Part shown: positions 22,801-32,100 of the stretch, piece after piece
Layout: every line of letters starts with the position of its first letter
Position numbering within the stretch: position 1 is the first letter of the stretch
Source of the DNA: Anthopleura xanthogrammica
Taxonomy: Eukaryota > Cnidaria > Anthozoa > Actiniaria > Actiniidae
Assembly: GCA_964019055.1 (NCBI GenBank)
Contig: OZ025213.1
Location: forward strand, 14,737,202 to 14,801,201
DNA length: 64,000 nucleotides
Direction of reading: 5' to 3'
Notes under the pieces: generated by a model
Seen by the model: the letters and a program-made list of their open reading frames with translations, nothing else
The model's database searches: none
What the model was told of the DNA's origin: nothing
Translations under genes and position numbers: made by a program

Positions 22801-23779
22801 ACTCATGGAGATTTTCTAAAGTATCCTGGTTTTTCGATAATCTCTTGTTTTGGGAGATAAAATTAAAGGAAAGGAAAATATTCTGTACAAATACGAATCA
22901 TTCGCAAACCGCCTTGCAATGCGCATGAGCAGTAAATCTGTTTTTATTTTGCTTCCCACAAGTCAATGCGACTCTACCCTTCCCTTCTTTTCCTTTTTTT
23001 TCTTTTCTCTTTCTTTTTCTTTATTTGTTGGTTGGTTTGTTGTTTGGTTGTTGCTGTTGCTTGTGTTTTTCTTACTTTTTCGCTGTTTCATTTGTAAGTT
23101 TTATGCTAGCGATCATCATAACTTACGACTGTAATTACAAATTATTTCGGAAAAATTCTCTCAACTCGGTGAACAAATAAAATTGAATGAATCGATGACA
23201 ATGCATTTCATTAATAAACTTTTTAAAGAAATGTTCTCATCATACAAATAAAACTATCTTCATTTAGATATCAGTTTTAAAAAGTCAATGATTTTTATAA
23301 CTACATTTATTGATTCTCGACGCTCGTCAGACATGTCACAGCACATAACTAATAGGAATTACCAAATCAAAAGTAAAACCAGAAATACGTGAAGAAATTT
23401 TTCTATAGCTCAGTAAGTATGCGAAATACAGTTGAATGATGAAATGAGTCTTGTGATAAGATAGAGTTTCAGTTGAACGTTGTAAAAGTTGACAAAATTA
23501 TTATGGTATTTCATTGCATTGTAGAGTTAATCAGTTTCAGTCAAGTAGTTCTAAATTTTTTTGTCAGCTAATTTTATGACATTTTTATGTAATTTAACAT
23601 TGAAAATACAAGGTGATTCCCGCTTCATTGAACGAAGCGAAGCCGTATAGAATCTGCTTTAAGCCAATGTGTTTGTGTAAACATTAGAACGGCCTCGTAA
23701 AATCATTAAGCTTAACTAAGTTCGTTCTCACCTTCGTTTTGGGTGTTTTCGACCCAGAAGGAACTTGTTGAGAGCTCAT
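4475..23779 (-). CDS. DIAPH: Diaphanous-related formin (whole gene, 29 coding exons)
   Basis: Rho-GTPase-controlled actin nucleator and elongator. I reconstructed 29 coding exons whose phases all agree, giving about 1,491 aa. Order: N-terminal basic segment, GBD/FH3 armadillo region with dimerisation segment (about residues 65-460), short coiled coil (440-505), a large Ser-rich exon (510-870), FH1 poly-proline (871-965), FH2 (about 970-1385), DAD (about 1390-1415) and a basic tail. This is the classic autoinhibited DRF layout, in which DAD binds the N-terminal inhibitory domain until Rho-GTP releases it. Vertebrate diaphanous proteins are about 1,100-1,270 aa; the Ser-rich exon explains the excess. 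No stop or frameshift interrupts the model. Two alternative first exons exist (22711-22755 and 23732-23779). Introns carry a SINE, a LINE, fold-backs and one U12-type AT-AC intron. Confidence 0.95.
4936..6095 (-). CDS. DIAPH: Formin post-FH2 charged helix exons
   Basis: Exons 6027-6095 and 4936-5011 encode a run of alternating Lys/Glu/Arg residues (for example [16 protein letters not shown] and [16 protein letters not shown]) ending PLVDMNA. It matches the long charged helix that links FH2 to DAD in diaphanous proteins. Both introns are GT-AG. The intron between the two exons (5012-6026) contains a tRNA-derived SINE and a G-rich repeat. Confidence 0.88.
5100..5420. repeat. G-rich dispersed repeat fragment in formin intron
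   Basis: A run of GGGAGGGGGAAGGGGG-like sequence (5113-5144) is followed by several words of the form CTTTTAGGG/CTTTAGGG spaced through about 250 bases (near 5160, 5190, 5240, 5288 and 5358). The internal reiteration suggests a transposon-derived or tandemly decayed repeat. No coding content is seen. Confidence 0.45.
5523..5917 (+). mobile_element. tRNA-derived SINE
   Basis: The head reads like a tRNA gene: an A-box-like segment (GCCTCAGTTGGTTGAGCAC, 5532-5550) and a near-perfect B box (GGTTCAATCCC, 5563-5573). About 320 bases of unrelated body follow, then an AATAAGAATAAG-type tail (near 5888-5910). The tRNA part lacks a foldable acceptor stem, so it is a SINE and not a functional tRNA. It lies in a formin intron in the opposite orientation to the gene. 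A and B boxes would direct RNA polymerase III. Confidence 0.8.
6171..12426 (-). CDS. DIAPH: Formin FH2 domain exons
   Basis: FH2 forms the ring-shaped dimer that nucleates actin and tracks barbed ends. Exons from 5' to 3': 12213-12426 ([18 protein letters not shown]..., LDPKSAQNM), 8588-8715 ([15 protein letters not shown]...[10 protein letters not shown]), 8236-8304, 8069-8155, 7933-8001, 7784-7867 (contains [16 protein letters not shown], the highly conserved FH2 signature), 7314-7443, 7097-7221 and 6171-6335 (ends [18 protein letters not shown]). All junctions keep frame. The first FH2 intron is long because a LINE was inserted. The last FH2 junction (7097/6335) is a U12-type AT-AC intron. 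The domain looks complete and undamaged. The preceding exon 12866-13200 contributes its opening KRANWNK. Confidence 0.94.
6336..7096 (-). other. U12-type (minor spliceosome) AT-AC intron in the formin FH2 region
   Basis: The exon coding ...KFHEVMK ends at 7097 and is followed by ATATCCTTT, the U12 AT-AC donor consensus, with no GT donor in frame. The next exon (EFYVGAKDQ..., 6335 downward) is preceded by TTCCTTGACTTATCAGTAC: a branch-point match (TTCCTTGAC) about 11 bases before an AC acceptor. Both sides are phase 0 and the joined protein aligns with diaphanous FH2. The intron is 761 bases long. Confidence 0.9.
7483..7735. repeat. Anthozoan-type dispersed repeat with poly-G end
   Basis: Begins with a run of Gs (7484-7498) and ACTCCCTATAATGG, then reiterated words AAAAGGGGTA and GTATAGAAAAGGGGTA over 200 bases, ending GAGGGATACCATCC. 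From memory it resembles a repeat common in coral and sea-anemone genomes (poly-G, ACTCCC..., AAAGGGGTAC...TTTTTCAGGCTGCA). No protein is encoded. It sits in a formin intron. Confidence 0.6.
8820..12180 (+). mobile_element. Decayed non-LTR retrotransposon (LINE), 5'-truncated
   Basis: On the plus strand, fragments of a LINE ORF2 can be read in several frames. A linker region lies near 9030-9250. A piece with [21 protein letters not shown] lies near 10720-10790. The reverse transcriptase palm includes [19 protein letters not shown] (11128-11184). A damaged catalytic box reads YTNDIELF where YxDD is expected (near 11325). A C-terminal piece [19 protein letters not shown] is followed by [12 protein letters not shown] (near 11696-11810). 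Stops and frameshifts separate them, and no endonuclease domain is recognisable, so the copy is dead. It ends near a GAAGAAGAAG tract (12173-12183). It lies in a formin intron in the opposite orientation. A second element is inserted within it (9678-10695). Confidence 0.85.
9664..10695. mobile_element. Element nested inside the LINE
   Basis: The LINE reading is interrupted between ...FKTIWDTSK (near 9640-9670) and IPTMW (near 10693). Flanking copies TACTTCAAAAATTC (9664-9677) and TACTTAAAAAATTC (10682-10695) differ by one base and look like a target-site duplication. Inside are a 16-base inverted pair (9665-9680 with 10591-10606), a hairpin with 13-base arms (10628-10660, GTGTTTTATCAGG) and a small reiterated AAGATTTCAAAATCTT block (about 9907-9950). 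No transposase is recognisable, so it is non-autonomous. Confidence 0.6.
12866..13200 (-). CDS. DIAPH: Formin FH1 exon (poly-proline)
   Basis: Encodes PAPPPQPVA followed by several tracts of six to eleven prolines separated by [13 protein letters not shown] or GMGG, and then [18 protein letters not shown]. The exon continues into the FH2 lead-in ([14 protein letters not shown]). FH1 recruits profilin-actin to feed filament growth. It follows the Ser-rich exon through a phase-1 GT-AG intron (donor GTGAGT at 13537) and ends in phase 0. The gly-rich frame on the opposite strand is a shadow of this proline code. Confidence 0.93.
13538..14620 (-). CDS. DIAPH: Formin Ser-rich exon between coiled coil and FH1
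   Basis: A single 1,083-base exon adding about 361 residues, dominated by Ser with Pro, Thr, Leu and Phe (for example [34 protein letters not shown]). It begins with a basic stretch [20 protein letters not shown]. It is flanked by consensus splice sites and keeps frame on both sides, so it is a real coding exon. Vertebrate diaphanous formins have nothing of this size here. It is probably disordered and heavily phosphorylatable, with scattered PPxS and PxxP motifs that could bind SH3 proteins. That role is inference. Confidence 0.85.
14969..15707 (-). CDS. DIAPH: Formin coiled-coil exons
   Basis: Three exons: 15643-15707 ([22 protein letters not shown]), 15078-15197 ([15 protein letters not shown]...[16 protein letters not shown]) and the small 14969-14990 (ARPAGGS). 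Heptad-like Leu/Ile spacing with alternating Glu/Lys fits the coiled coil that follows the FH3/dimerisation region. It is much shorter than in vertebrate diaphanous proteins. All junctions are GT-AG and in frame. Confidence 0.88.
16088..19391 (-). CDS. DIAPH: Formin GBD/FH3 (diaphanous inhibitory) exons
   Basis: Nine exons encode the Rho-binding and armadillo-repeat regulatory half: 19284-19391 ([20 protein letters not shown]), 18411-18541, 17659-17797 ([14 protein letters not shown]...[10 protein letters not shown]), 17418-17542, 17175-17280, 16777-16887, 16520-16638 ([19 protein letters not shown]), 16277-16393 ([13 protein letters not shown]) and 16088-16203 ([18 protein letters not shown]). 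The conserved blocks LKAFMNNK, LxSILQH, and [10 protein letters not shown] are diagnostic of diaphanous FH3. Each junction restores the frame. This region binds Rho-GTP and the C-terminal DAD. Confidence 0.93.
17885..18060. repeat. Degenerate GGCCAA/TTGGCC-rich intronic repeat
   Basis: Words such as GGCCGACTAGCAGCCATGG, GGTCAACAGTTGGG, CGGCCAACGCATGGCTGATAG and GGCCAATGCATGGCCAACAG recur with variation on both strands over about 175 bases in a formin intron. It looks like a decayed short tandem or palindromic repeat. No coding content. Confidence 0.5.
19392..22373 (-). other. Long formin intron without exons, containing a fold-back
   Basis: A 2,982-base intron between the exon ending FEKML (22374) and the one beginning DDMNL (19391). 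The protein is continuous across it in phase 0, and it aligns with the family without a gap, so no exon is missing. Several plus-strand open frames (19739, 20271, 20725) have no recognisable product. A fold-back element lies at 20534-20719. Confidence 0.7.
20534..20719. repeat. Fold-back (MITE-like) element
   Basis: ACTGTGATTCTCGATATT (20534 onward) pairs imperfectly with the inverse AATATTGAGAATCGCAGT ending at 20719, and TTGGTTTTTCACTGCCG pairs with CGGCAGCGAAAAACCAA across a short central loop. The whole forms a long imperfect hairpin without coding content. Confidence 0.7.
22374..22574 (-). CDS. DIAPH: Formin exon 2: basic N-terminal segment
   Basis: Encodes 67 residues beginning [23 protein letters not shown], then acidic [18 protein letters not shown], ending FNKMFEKML. 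The last words correspond to the start of the GBD in diaphanous proteins (LFEQML). The acceptor (TTTGTAG) and donor (GTAAGT) are canonical and both ends are phase 0, so it can accept either upstream first exon. Confidence 0.88.
22711..22755 (-). CDS. DIAPH: Formin alternative first exon B
   Basis: ATG at 22753-22755 opens [15 protein letters not shown] and runs in phase 0 into a good donor (CTT/GTGAGTATT). No upstream acceptor with a pyrimidine tract is evident, so it reads as a first exon and not as an internal one. Joined to exon 2 (22574) it gives a protein one residue shorter than the version using exon 1A. An alternative internal use cannot be excluded. Confidence 0.5.
23732..23779 (-). 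CDS. DIAPH: Formin first exon A
   Basis: ATG at 23777-23779 opens [16 protein letters not shown] (16 codons, phase 0), followed by the donor AAG/GTGAGAAC. It would splice to exon 2 at 22574 directly or skip exon 1B. Upstream sequence to 24200 contains a TGACGT/ETS-like site cluster, consistent with a promoter. Confidence 0.6.
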
Positions 23780-25205
23780 ATTCGCAAATATCTTCCAAAC
23801 CAAAAAAGTCACTCAGAAGTTTCCCCAATTATCAGAACTATAGCAAGTAAATGCATCAATGTCGAGGCAGCATTCCTGTAGGATTCCGCCATTTTCCTAT
23901 TATGGGTTGATATTCTGACAGGTCAGTAGTGCGCACGTATTCAAGTGGCTTACCAAGTATCATGAATTAATCATTAGCTGGTTATCGGTGTGTCACGACT
24001 TGTGCGTGACATACGCAGATAAAAAAGGTTTGTTCACTGTCGTTTTTTCCCAAAAATATAGCTTAAGTTTATATCTAGAAAAAAACTTGACCACTGCAAA
24101 AATGGAAGCATCGATCGTTGACATTTACAGGTTTCTTGTGCGCATGCTCTAGATACATGGGGTTTCACGTGACGTACGTGACGTGACGTATTTCCGGTGG
24201 CAAATAGAAGCTGGCCGTCAAAACTTTATCAGTCCTGGTTGCAAAAGACGGCAAATTTGTTCTTGTAAAGTCTACATAGAATTTTTCAAAAAACATAAGT
24301 TTACGATACTTGCGAAAAGCACGTTTAAACTATCACTGAAAGCACAGAAGTCATGTCTGTCTTAAAGTGCACCAAGACAATTTTTCGTCTTCACCGAAAG
24401 AAGATTTTCGAAGCCAGGTTATAGCTCTGAGAAGAAGTGCCTTAAAGACCAGAAAAACTTGATTGCACTGCAAAAATAGTCCTTCAGTTCCATAGAAAAC
24501 ACTTCATAGAAGGTACATTCATTGATGTTAACTAAGATTTCCTAAAAAATTGACAAAAAAATGGTAAAACTCTCGATACGGTAGCGCAAAAGCCCGCGCA
24601 AAAGAGAGTCAAAAGAGGCGCCATTTTGAGATATTTGGAAAGAAATATTTGAACTGTGGTTGTTTTTTGGTGTTTTTACTACATTTTACACTTTGATCAT
24701 CTTTGTCTTCGTTACTAGCAAGAGAAAAGCGATATTTGACGCTTTGAGTTTTTGTTTTTCGATCCCATTTCAAGAAAAAATACTAAATTTGCATAGCTTT
24801 CCAATACAATTGTAGGTTGTGACGTCAAAAAAAGATTCCATAAAATCTCCCAATGTTTTGTTATGTTTTGTCTGTTTCCATGGCACAGAAACGGCCCTTT
24901 CTTCTTCTTTACACATGTTTATTTCAGATATATGCACATTTATACATATATTGCTGCTGAATAACCACCTCATTTACATCTACATGGAGCATATTATGCG
25001 GTCCCACATTGAAAAGATGGTATGTTAACTATGAAATTATTGTGTGCTGAAATTCATAACAAGCATTGATTATCATTCACTTTTAAATTTCTCAAGATTA
25101 GTGGGAATTCCTCGCAAGAGGAAATCCCACATTCATAGAAAATAGAATAAAACAAGCTAAAATACCGACAGATGTTTTTTGTAAGATGAGCAACATATTA
25201 TTTAC
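23780..25205. other. Intergenic region and formin promoter
   Basis: No coding exon recognised. The part just above the formin first exon includes the TGACGT cluster at 24165-24197. The rest is AT-rich with several short open frames that show no codon logic. Confidence 0.5.
24165..24197. promoter_or_regulatory. Compact TGACGT x3 plus ETS-like site, candidate formin promoter element
   Basis: Within 33 bases there are three TGACGT cores (overlapping CACGTGAC, TACGTGACGTGACGTA) followed by TTTCCGG, which reads CCGGAAA (ETS core) on the minus strand. It lies about 390 bases upstream of the formin ATG at 23779. CREB/ATF and ETS binding is established for these words in animals; function here is inference. 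Confidence 0.45.
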
Positions 25206-25424
25206 CTAATATAACTTTGCCTTGAGTCGACGTTTGTTTCTTGCGCCAGATGAGGAGGATTCGTTTTCTACCGCGGTTTTTGGTCTTCTGCCATTGGGTT
25301 GATTTGATGACAGATAACTGCCGGCGCAGGTTGCGCAAGGGAATTTCAGAGGAGAAACTTTAATTACTGTTCTTTTCTTTTTCTCATCATGATTAGCACC
25401 GTTTACTGCATGTCTCATTATCAT
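25206..25424 (-). CDS. Small basic ORF, unrecognised
   Basis: A 72-residue frame, MIMRHAVNGANHDEKKKRTV..., rich in Lys/Arg/Ser with SSSSGARNKRRLKAKLY at the end and a CATCAG segment. I recognise no family. It lies downstream of the NACHT-WD gene on the same strand. It could be a small gene, an exon of an unseen transcript, or chance. Confidence 0.25.
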   Translation of the reverse strand: MIMRHAVNGANHDEKKKRTVIKVSPLKFPCATCAGSYLSSNQPNGRRPKTAVENESSSSGARNKRRLKAKLY

Positions 25425-25661
25425 AGAGTTGCCTCAACATGCTGGCTAAATCATTTGAACTAGAAGTGACACCAGCGATCGAGCGAAATGGTCTATAATT
25501 CGAAAGTAACACTTTTAGTCTTCTTTTTCTAGCTCTGTGCGATTTTATTCCATGAACCTTACTATATATTGATTGCTCTTTGTTAACATCAAGAGTTTTG
25601 TGCTATTTTGCGTTGAGCCGTATGATATATGGTTATTGGACGGTTAATATAATGAAGGCAT

Positions 25662-25667
25662 TTTATT
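25662..25667 (-). promoter_or_regulatory. Candidate poly(A) signal of the NACHT-WD gene
   Basis: AATAAA on the minus strand about 165 bases past the stop codon at 25830. It is well placed for cleavage soon after. Confidence 0.55.
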
Positions 25668-25829
25668 GTCTAGTTAAAAATCTAAGTAAATATTGCAATG
25701 CAATATTGTATGGCTTGTATAATATGTATTTTAAATTGAATTATCTTAACATCGTTAACTCGATACTCCAGACTGGCCTTTACGCCAGTCATGTGGCGGT
25801 AATAATGTTCTGTGCACAGGTCTAAATAG

Positions 25830-28800
25830 CTACATGACATTTCCACTATCGTACTTGTCGTGGTCCATTGGGTCTTTCTCGATGAATTCTCCTGACAGAT
25901 CCTTAACCTCGACATCTAAAGGCAAACCGTTGTAAGGCGAAGGAGGTACTTCATCACTTTTGTCGTTGTTCTTTCCTGGGATATGCAGCCTCATTATCAT
26001 TAGATTTGGATTTTCTCCGACAGCCATTACCAAGCGATTTCCTACAATGTGTACTTGGTTGGAGTATCCGTCAGTGGTGATAGTAGATAGCTTTCTTGCA
26101 CTTTTCACGTCCCAAGTGTTTATGGTGTTGGCTTTGGAATCCCTGGCAAATACCACTTCTCCGTCTCCAGACAAGTAGACGTTTGAGACTACGTCACATG
26201 GGATGGTGCTTAAGATTGCACCAGTGCTGAGGTCCCAGACGTTAATACCACCTTGACCAACACCTATTACTATAATGTTAGAAACAGTACTAATGGCGGC
26301 TGTCATCGAGCTTTCATAGCTGTCAGGCCTCAACAGCTTGTATTTCACTTCTCCAGTCTCCAGGTCCAAGAGATAAGGTGTGGTGTATGCCACAATACAG
26401 ACTAGGTACTTCCCATTTTCAGACATCGCAGCGTTATAAAGAGAAAGAACGGTGTCTTTGATGGTAATGGTCTTGTGCTGTTTATTAGTTGGATTGTATG
26501 CATACAGAGGCATGGTTGTGTTTTCTGGATATGTTTCGCTTATGCTGCTCACTGACAGGACAACCATCTTCCCATTACCACTCAACAGCATATCCTGGAA
26601 CAGGTGTTTTTCTTTGAACTTAATGATGTCAATGACTTTCCCAGAGTTGATGTCCCACACTTTAAGGTTTTTCCTGCCTCTGTAAGGGAAGATATCTCTC
26701 TTTTTTAGTCAAGGATAGAAGAACGTATAGTGATGGTTTAATCACCTAATTGAACCAGTGACTGAGGTAGGCTGTTAGGGAAGTGACACTATTTCTCAAA
26801 TTTATATTTTAATATCAATAGTTTGAGTCAGTCGACTTCATGTAAGTGCTTCAGGGAAACTGATTATCGCGAACGAGCCTTTTTTCTTCTTTTTGAATCA
26901 CATACTGAAGACTGCAAGTATTTTTGCTTTTATCTTTTTGTTATTGTTAATAACTCAAGGCAATAATATATAGTACCTAATTTTTGTCTCATGTTATTGC
27001 TGAGCAAAGACCATTGTCAAAAGTTGTGAAGGCACTTCGCTTCTTTTAATAATTTTCACATGGTTTCATAATTTTTTGGCGACATAACGTGTCTAAAAGC
27101 CGGCGGCGGCTATAAGTCCTATAACTTACCTCGAAAACGATATCATTCGGTGGTTGTCTATCATTCCAAATGCATTCATTCTTTTGCAGGCGCTACCTTC
27201 CAATGTTTTCTCTATTATTCCATCTTTGAAATTGAATACTTTGTAGTGAGGATTTTTTTCATGGTAAATAAATCCAACACCACGGGCTGAATTTTGGGTC
27301 AGACGGATTGGATTTGGAAATACAGTCGTCCCTAGAAAAGAAATCATCACGTCACTTTTTTCTAAATTGATTTAACACGCTACTATAGGTGCTGGTTTTC
27401 ATATTCTAATGCAGACTTGACACTTTGGCAACTTTTATCTTTTATATTGTCAAAGAAAGATGCGTGCATCATATATTGAGGCTATAGCTCGAGCTACAAC
27501 TTTGGGAGGTGACTTTTTTTTTTAGGTGATTTTGAGAAAAATTGTTCTCGCCAGTAAGAGGTCAAATTTCAAAACGCTTTACTATAGCTGTTTATTTTGT
27601 GTTTTATTCATCTCACTCATTCATTATTTGGGGGAATGGCTCAGTCGCCCTCTGAAAATTTGGAAATTGACAGCGCGTAAGCGTGAAACTCGGAGTAACA
27701 GCTAATGTCTTGTCTTTAATCTACCTCCAATTTACAATTTATATACATATATACCGTTGGGAAAAAATGATTAAAAATATATATTTATCTATATTTATAT
27801 AAATCTAGATGTATTTCTATACTGTACGATATAAATATATGTCTTCATTTGTTACCCTATTGTTTCACTTAAGTGCACAACTGACCTATCAGCCAATCAG
27901 AAACGAGTATTTTCTATAGATGTGCATTTACTTAAATTATCAGAAACTAACTAAATATTTCCTACCTTTCATCTGACGGACCTTTCTTCCCGTCAAGCAG
28001 TCCCATACAGACATTTGGTTTGTCATCTGAACGGTTGCAAAGGCAATCACGTGACGTCGATCAAATCCTGGCGCTAAAGATGTGATCTGATCTGCAATCT
28101 TGTGTCCTTGATATTCACTAACCTTGGTGTCAGCTTGATTTTCGTCATCACCTTCGCGAGTTCTGTCATAAACACGGAGTATAAAATCTTGACCAACAGC
28201 TAGAATGGTGTCTCCATCTCTAGTGAAAATCTTGAGGCGGAAGATAGAACTTCTCAATGATCTTTCAGATTCACCAGTCAGAAGGTTGGTGGTACAGATC
28301 TCAAACATGTCGATCCCTAATGCCTTTGTTCCATCCTCGGTTATTTGGACTCGTCCCATTCCTTGCATCATTTTGAAGGAAGTAATTTCTCGAACCAAGT
28401 TGCCGGTGTGAAGGTCGTAAATTCGTAGACTGTCAAGAGATCCAGGAACGACTATAACTTCGTCTCTCTTTGTGATTTTAAGATCATTGATTGGGCCAGC
28501 GTCTCCTTCAGCCTTTTGGGATTTTATTGTAATTTTGTCAACTTCTCTGCCTTGTTTGATATCCACAAAGTGAACAGTATTCTTGCCCTTAAGATTGTAA
28601 ACAGCGTATTTCCCTCTTGCATCCAGATTTCCGATTTCATCTTCTACATTGATATCTTTAACAGGGATGTCATGAACTACCTTGCAATCTGAAACTTGCC
28701 AAACACGCAATGAATTCCTGGTTATTGCCACCAAAAGGTTTTCATCGTCAGCGTATGCGACGGCGGGCTTCTGGTTGTAAGAAAACCATTCATCATCATC

Positions 28801-29100
28801 CACTTGAAACTGCTTCACGATTTGTCCTGTTTCAGTGTTTAGTATGAAGATTGTCTTACCACCTGCTAGAAGTAGAAGATTATGATCTTGTTGGCTGATT
28901 GCATTCATAGTTATTCGATACATTGATGGTGGATCTGTTACGGTGAACTTACGAAGCTGCTTTCCACTCTGATAATCGATGATCTTAATCTCCAAGCCTT
29001 CACCTGTTACACTTGTTACTGCCATGGTCTTGTTATCACTTGCAATGCTAATAAAATTATTGCCATACCCTTCCAATGCAATGGTCGATACTAACGCACC
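25830..29100 (-). CDS. NACHT-WD gene: C-terminal WD-like repeat region
   Basis: From about residue 1,000 the protein shows repeated blades with the pattern of hydrophobic strands ending in IKIIDYQSGK, VWQVSDCKV, IYDLHTGNLVREI, VYDRTREGD, VWDCLTGRKVRQ, VWDINSGKVID, VWDLSTGAIL and TWDVKSARKLST. These are WD40-type strand ends (xVWDxxTGxx). At least two propellers seem likely from the length. Exons 27966-30222 (3' part), 27130-27331 and 25830-26679 contribute. WD propellers in STAND proteins usually bind ligand and hold the ATPase inactive. Confidence 0.88.
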
Positions 29101-32100
29101 TCCAGGAGCTGTCAAGAACTTGTTATTTGGAATAAAGCATGACACAGATGCATCCTGAGCTTGCTTAAGGATTTTACAGACGTAAGGATATTTTTCTGCT
29201 CTGTCTTGGAACTTAAACATTCGGCCAAGAAGCTGCGTAGAGAACTGTTTTGGTTCGACTGAAAGGGGATGTAACGACAAACGAAGACACTCGTGCATGA
29301 TCTTCACATCAGGGTCACTTGGAAGGACAGAAAGATACAAGGAGAAATCTTCCAAGACATTTTCTACTGAAGTTCCTCTCAGTTTTGTCAGCAAAAACTC
29401 AAAGCTACAAAGGGCTTCACCTTTCATTGTGTCATATTTTTCAGCATGGAATAAATGATATGGCAATTCACTAAGTTTTCTCAAGTTAAAAATGGGCTTT
29501 TCGTCACTTGTATCAAACATCATGGGCTGACTAGCAACCAGTCTATCATCTGAATGTTTCTCTCCTTTTTTGTTGACGTACGGCTTTTTCCTTCCCTCAG
29601 CCCACGTACCCAGAAAGTATTCGCTCAGGTTAGCATGGATCTTCTTTGCCTGCTCTCCAACAAGGTACCTCTCGCGTGCTACTTCGATGAATTGTCGATG
29701 ATACCAGTAGATCACTCTCGTGCCATCAGCGCCTCGGTCAATCAAGTAATCCTTGATGTCACTTCGTATGCGGATCCATAGCAACGGTGGCAGTCTTCTT
29801 ATTGGCGGCGTCCAGTATTGGTAGACATCATTCAAGACATCATCGTCAAGAGAGAGTAGATCTTCCAGTTCAGTTTCAGTGAGGCCATTCTTTGATGCTG
29901 TGATGTAACCTAGGGCGTGGCCAACAAGAACTTTTCCGTGGATTCGCTCCACTCGATCAAACAACCCACGGATAATATCTCTGACGTTAGGAGGAAGGTC
30001 CCATTCTTTAAAGGGAGTGTAGGACTTCCATCGACATGATTCATCATAAGCCAATTTTAGGTATAATGGCAAGGGACATTCTTGAAAACTGATCATGACT
30101 TCGTGTCTTTGCTTAGGGTGTAGAGCTCTTTTTGCGGCTTTGAGCCAGTTGTCCAGTATGATGTCAGCCTCATTTAAAGGAATCTGTGGAACTTCCATGA
30201 GACTTTCCTCTGGAAGCTTGACCTATCAAAAACAAGTAATCAACAAAACAAACATTGTATAATATTAACAAGACAAATGCAAATTAACACTTATCACAAC
30301 AACTCTTACCCTCAGACTAGGTAAACACTGGTACTGTTCACCTGGTAGTGTAGACAACACAGCATACACATTAGAAGGCAGGTCACGTGGTAGCCAATCA
30401 AGAAGGCGCCCGCTATCGTCCACGGAAAGCTGATCGAGTGAATCAAGGACAAGTACCAACTTCATGTCCTGACTGGCTTTATCCAAACACTCGGGGAAAA
30501 ATTCCACAAGAGATTTGATATCCTGAAGATAAATGAAATCCGCGTTTAGATCATTAACTTATATGCACTTGATAATTATCAAAGCAGTATTGCAGTTTGT
30601 CGTCATGACCAGTTAACGGTTATATTCACTGAACAATTATTTGGATGTATGTTGGTCGGGGTCAATAATAGATCTAGAGCAGCACAGTAAACATATTGTC
30701 ATGAAATTTACCTCTGGAATGTTTGCAGTTTCACCAGATATCTTGCACAGTTGCTGGCATATGCTTCTAAGGAGAGGTCGTATGCTCGAGGATTCAGGAG
30801 AAGTTCCAATAAACCTGCAAACCATTAGAACGGAGTCACCTTCAAACCATGACTTCACATCAGTTGCCACTTTAGCCATTAAGGAGGTTTTTCCACAGCC
30901 TGATTCTCCATACAACACTATTGTTCTCTTGTTATTGTTCAGTAGCCCGTTCTTTATTGATTCCAAAAAATCCTTTCGTCCAAAGAAGGCCTTGCACTTT
31001 TTCTGGCAGAATGACAAATGCTGGAAGATTTCCTCAGCTAAAGGTTCTCTAGTGTCTGCAGTTTCGTTTTCGGCTATACCACTGCTAATCATCTCTGTCA
31101 GCTTGTCATAGAATTCATCACAAAGCTTTTCAATGTACTGCGCATGTTCCGAGGAAGCGTCTGGATCTACGCCATTTTTGTTCCACTTCACATTGTACTG
31201 AATGACATTTTTGTTGGGAATGGCTTTTGTAAGGTCTTTTTCTCGTAGGATATTCAATAAAGTCTGAGCTTCTTTATCCACCTCTCCAGGTGTACCCCAG
31301 GTCTTGTCCATAAAGCTTCCTACCTTGGTATCTGAAATGTGTTGGTTGATGTCAGTAATGACACGTTTAAACCAAAACGTATGGGTTCCTGGACTCTTGG
31401 CATTAATGATACCACGTCGAATTTCATCCTCCGTCACTATAAAACAGATACAAGTCCAACGTCAATTTTTCGATATAAATAATACTTTGATCGGATCATA
31501 TATTAAAGTGCATTACCTGACATGTGGTACTTTAGTCTGTCATTCTTCTTCTTTAGTACTTTATCTGCTGCCTTTCTCAGTACTATCTGCATTCTCTCAA
31601 ACGCTGCCCACCACATGCCGGACGCCTGTTTTCGCAATTCTTGGTTACCATAGTTACGGTAGTCTGGAAGCACGGATGTGATTGGCTGTAGAAGGTACTC
31701 CGGGGGCACAGTATTGTCATCGCGAACAAACCATAGTTTTAACAGTTCAATGTCGTCCTCATTCTCAACAGCACTTTGCAGAAGCTCAAATTCAGAGGCA
31801 GCAATTTTAGGCGGGAATGGACGGTAGCCATACTTTTGACCCAGAAATGTCTACATTACCAAATAATAACATATAAACAGACTTCAGTATTCATATGGAG
31901 TCAAGCAGTGGCAATACAATCACAGTTGATAAGTACTGGTGATACTCACGATGAAATTTGGTCCAGTAGATAGCTTCTGACATGCGCGTAGCTCCTTCAT
32001 GCAGAGTTCAGAGGTTAGGTGATCATCAGTTGACTCGTCTCGTACTCCCCATCTCATGTCCACCACCTGAAACTCGTATCCTCGCTCCTGACAGAACTTC

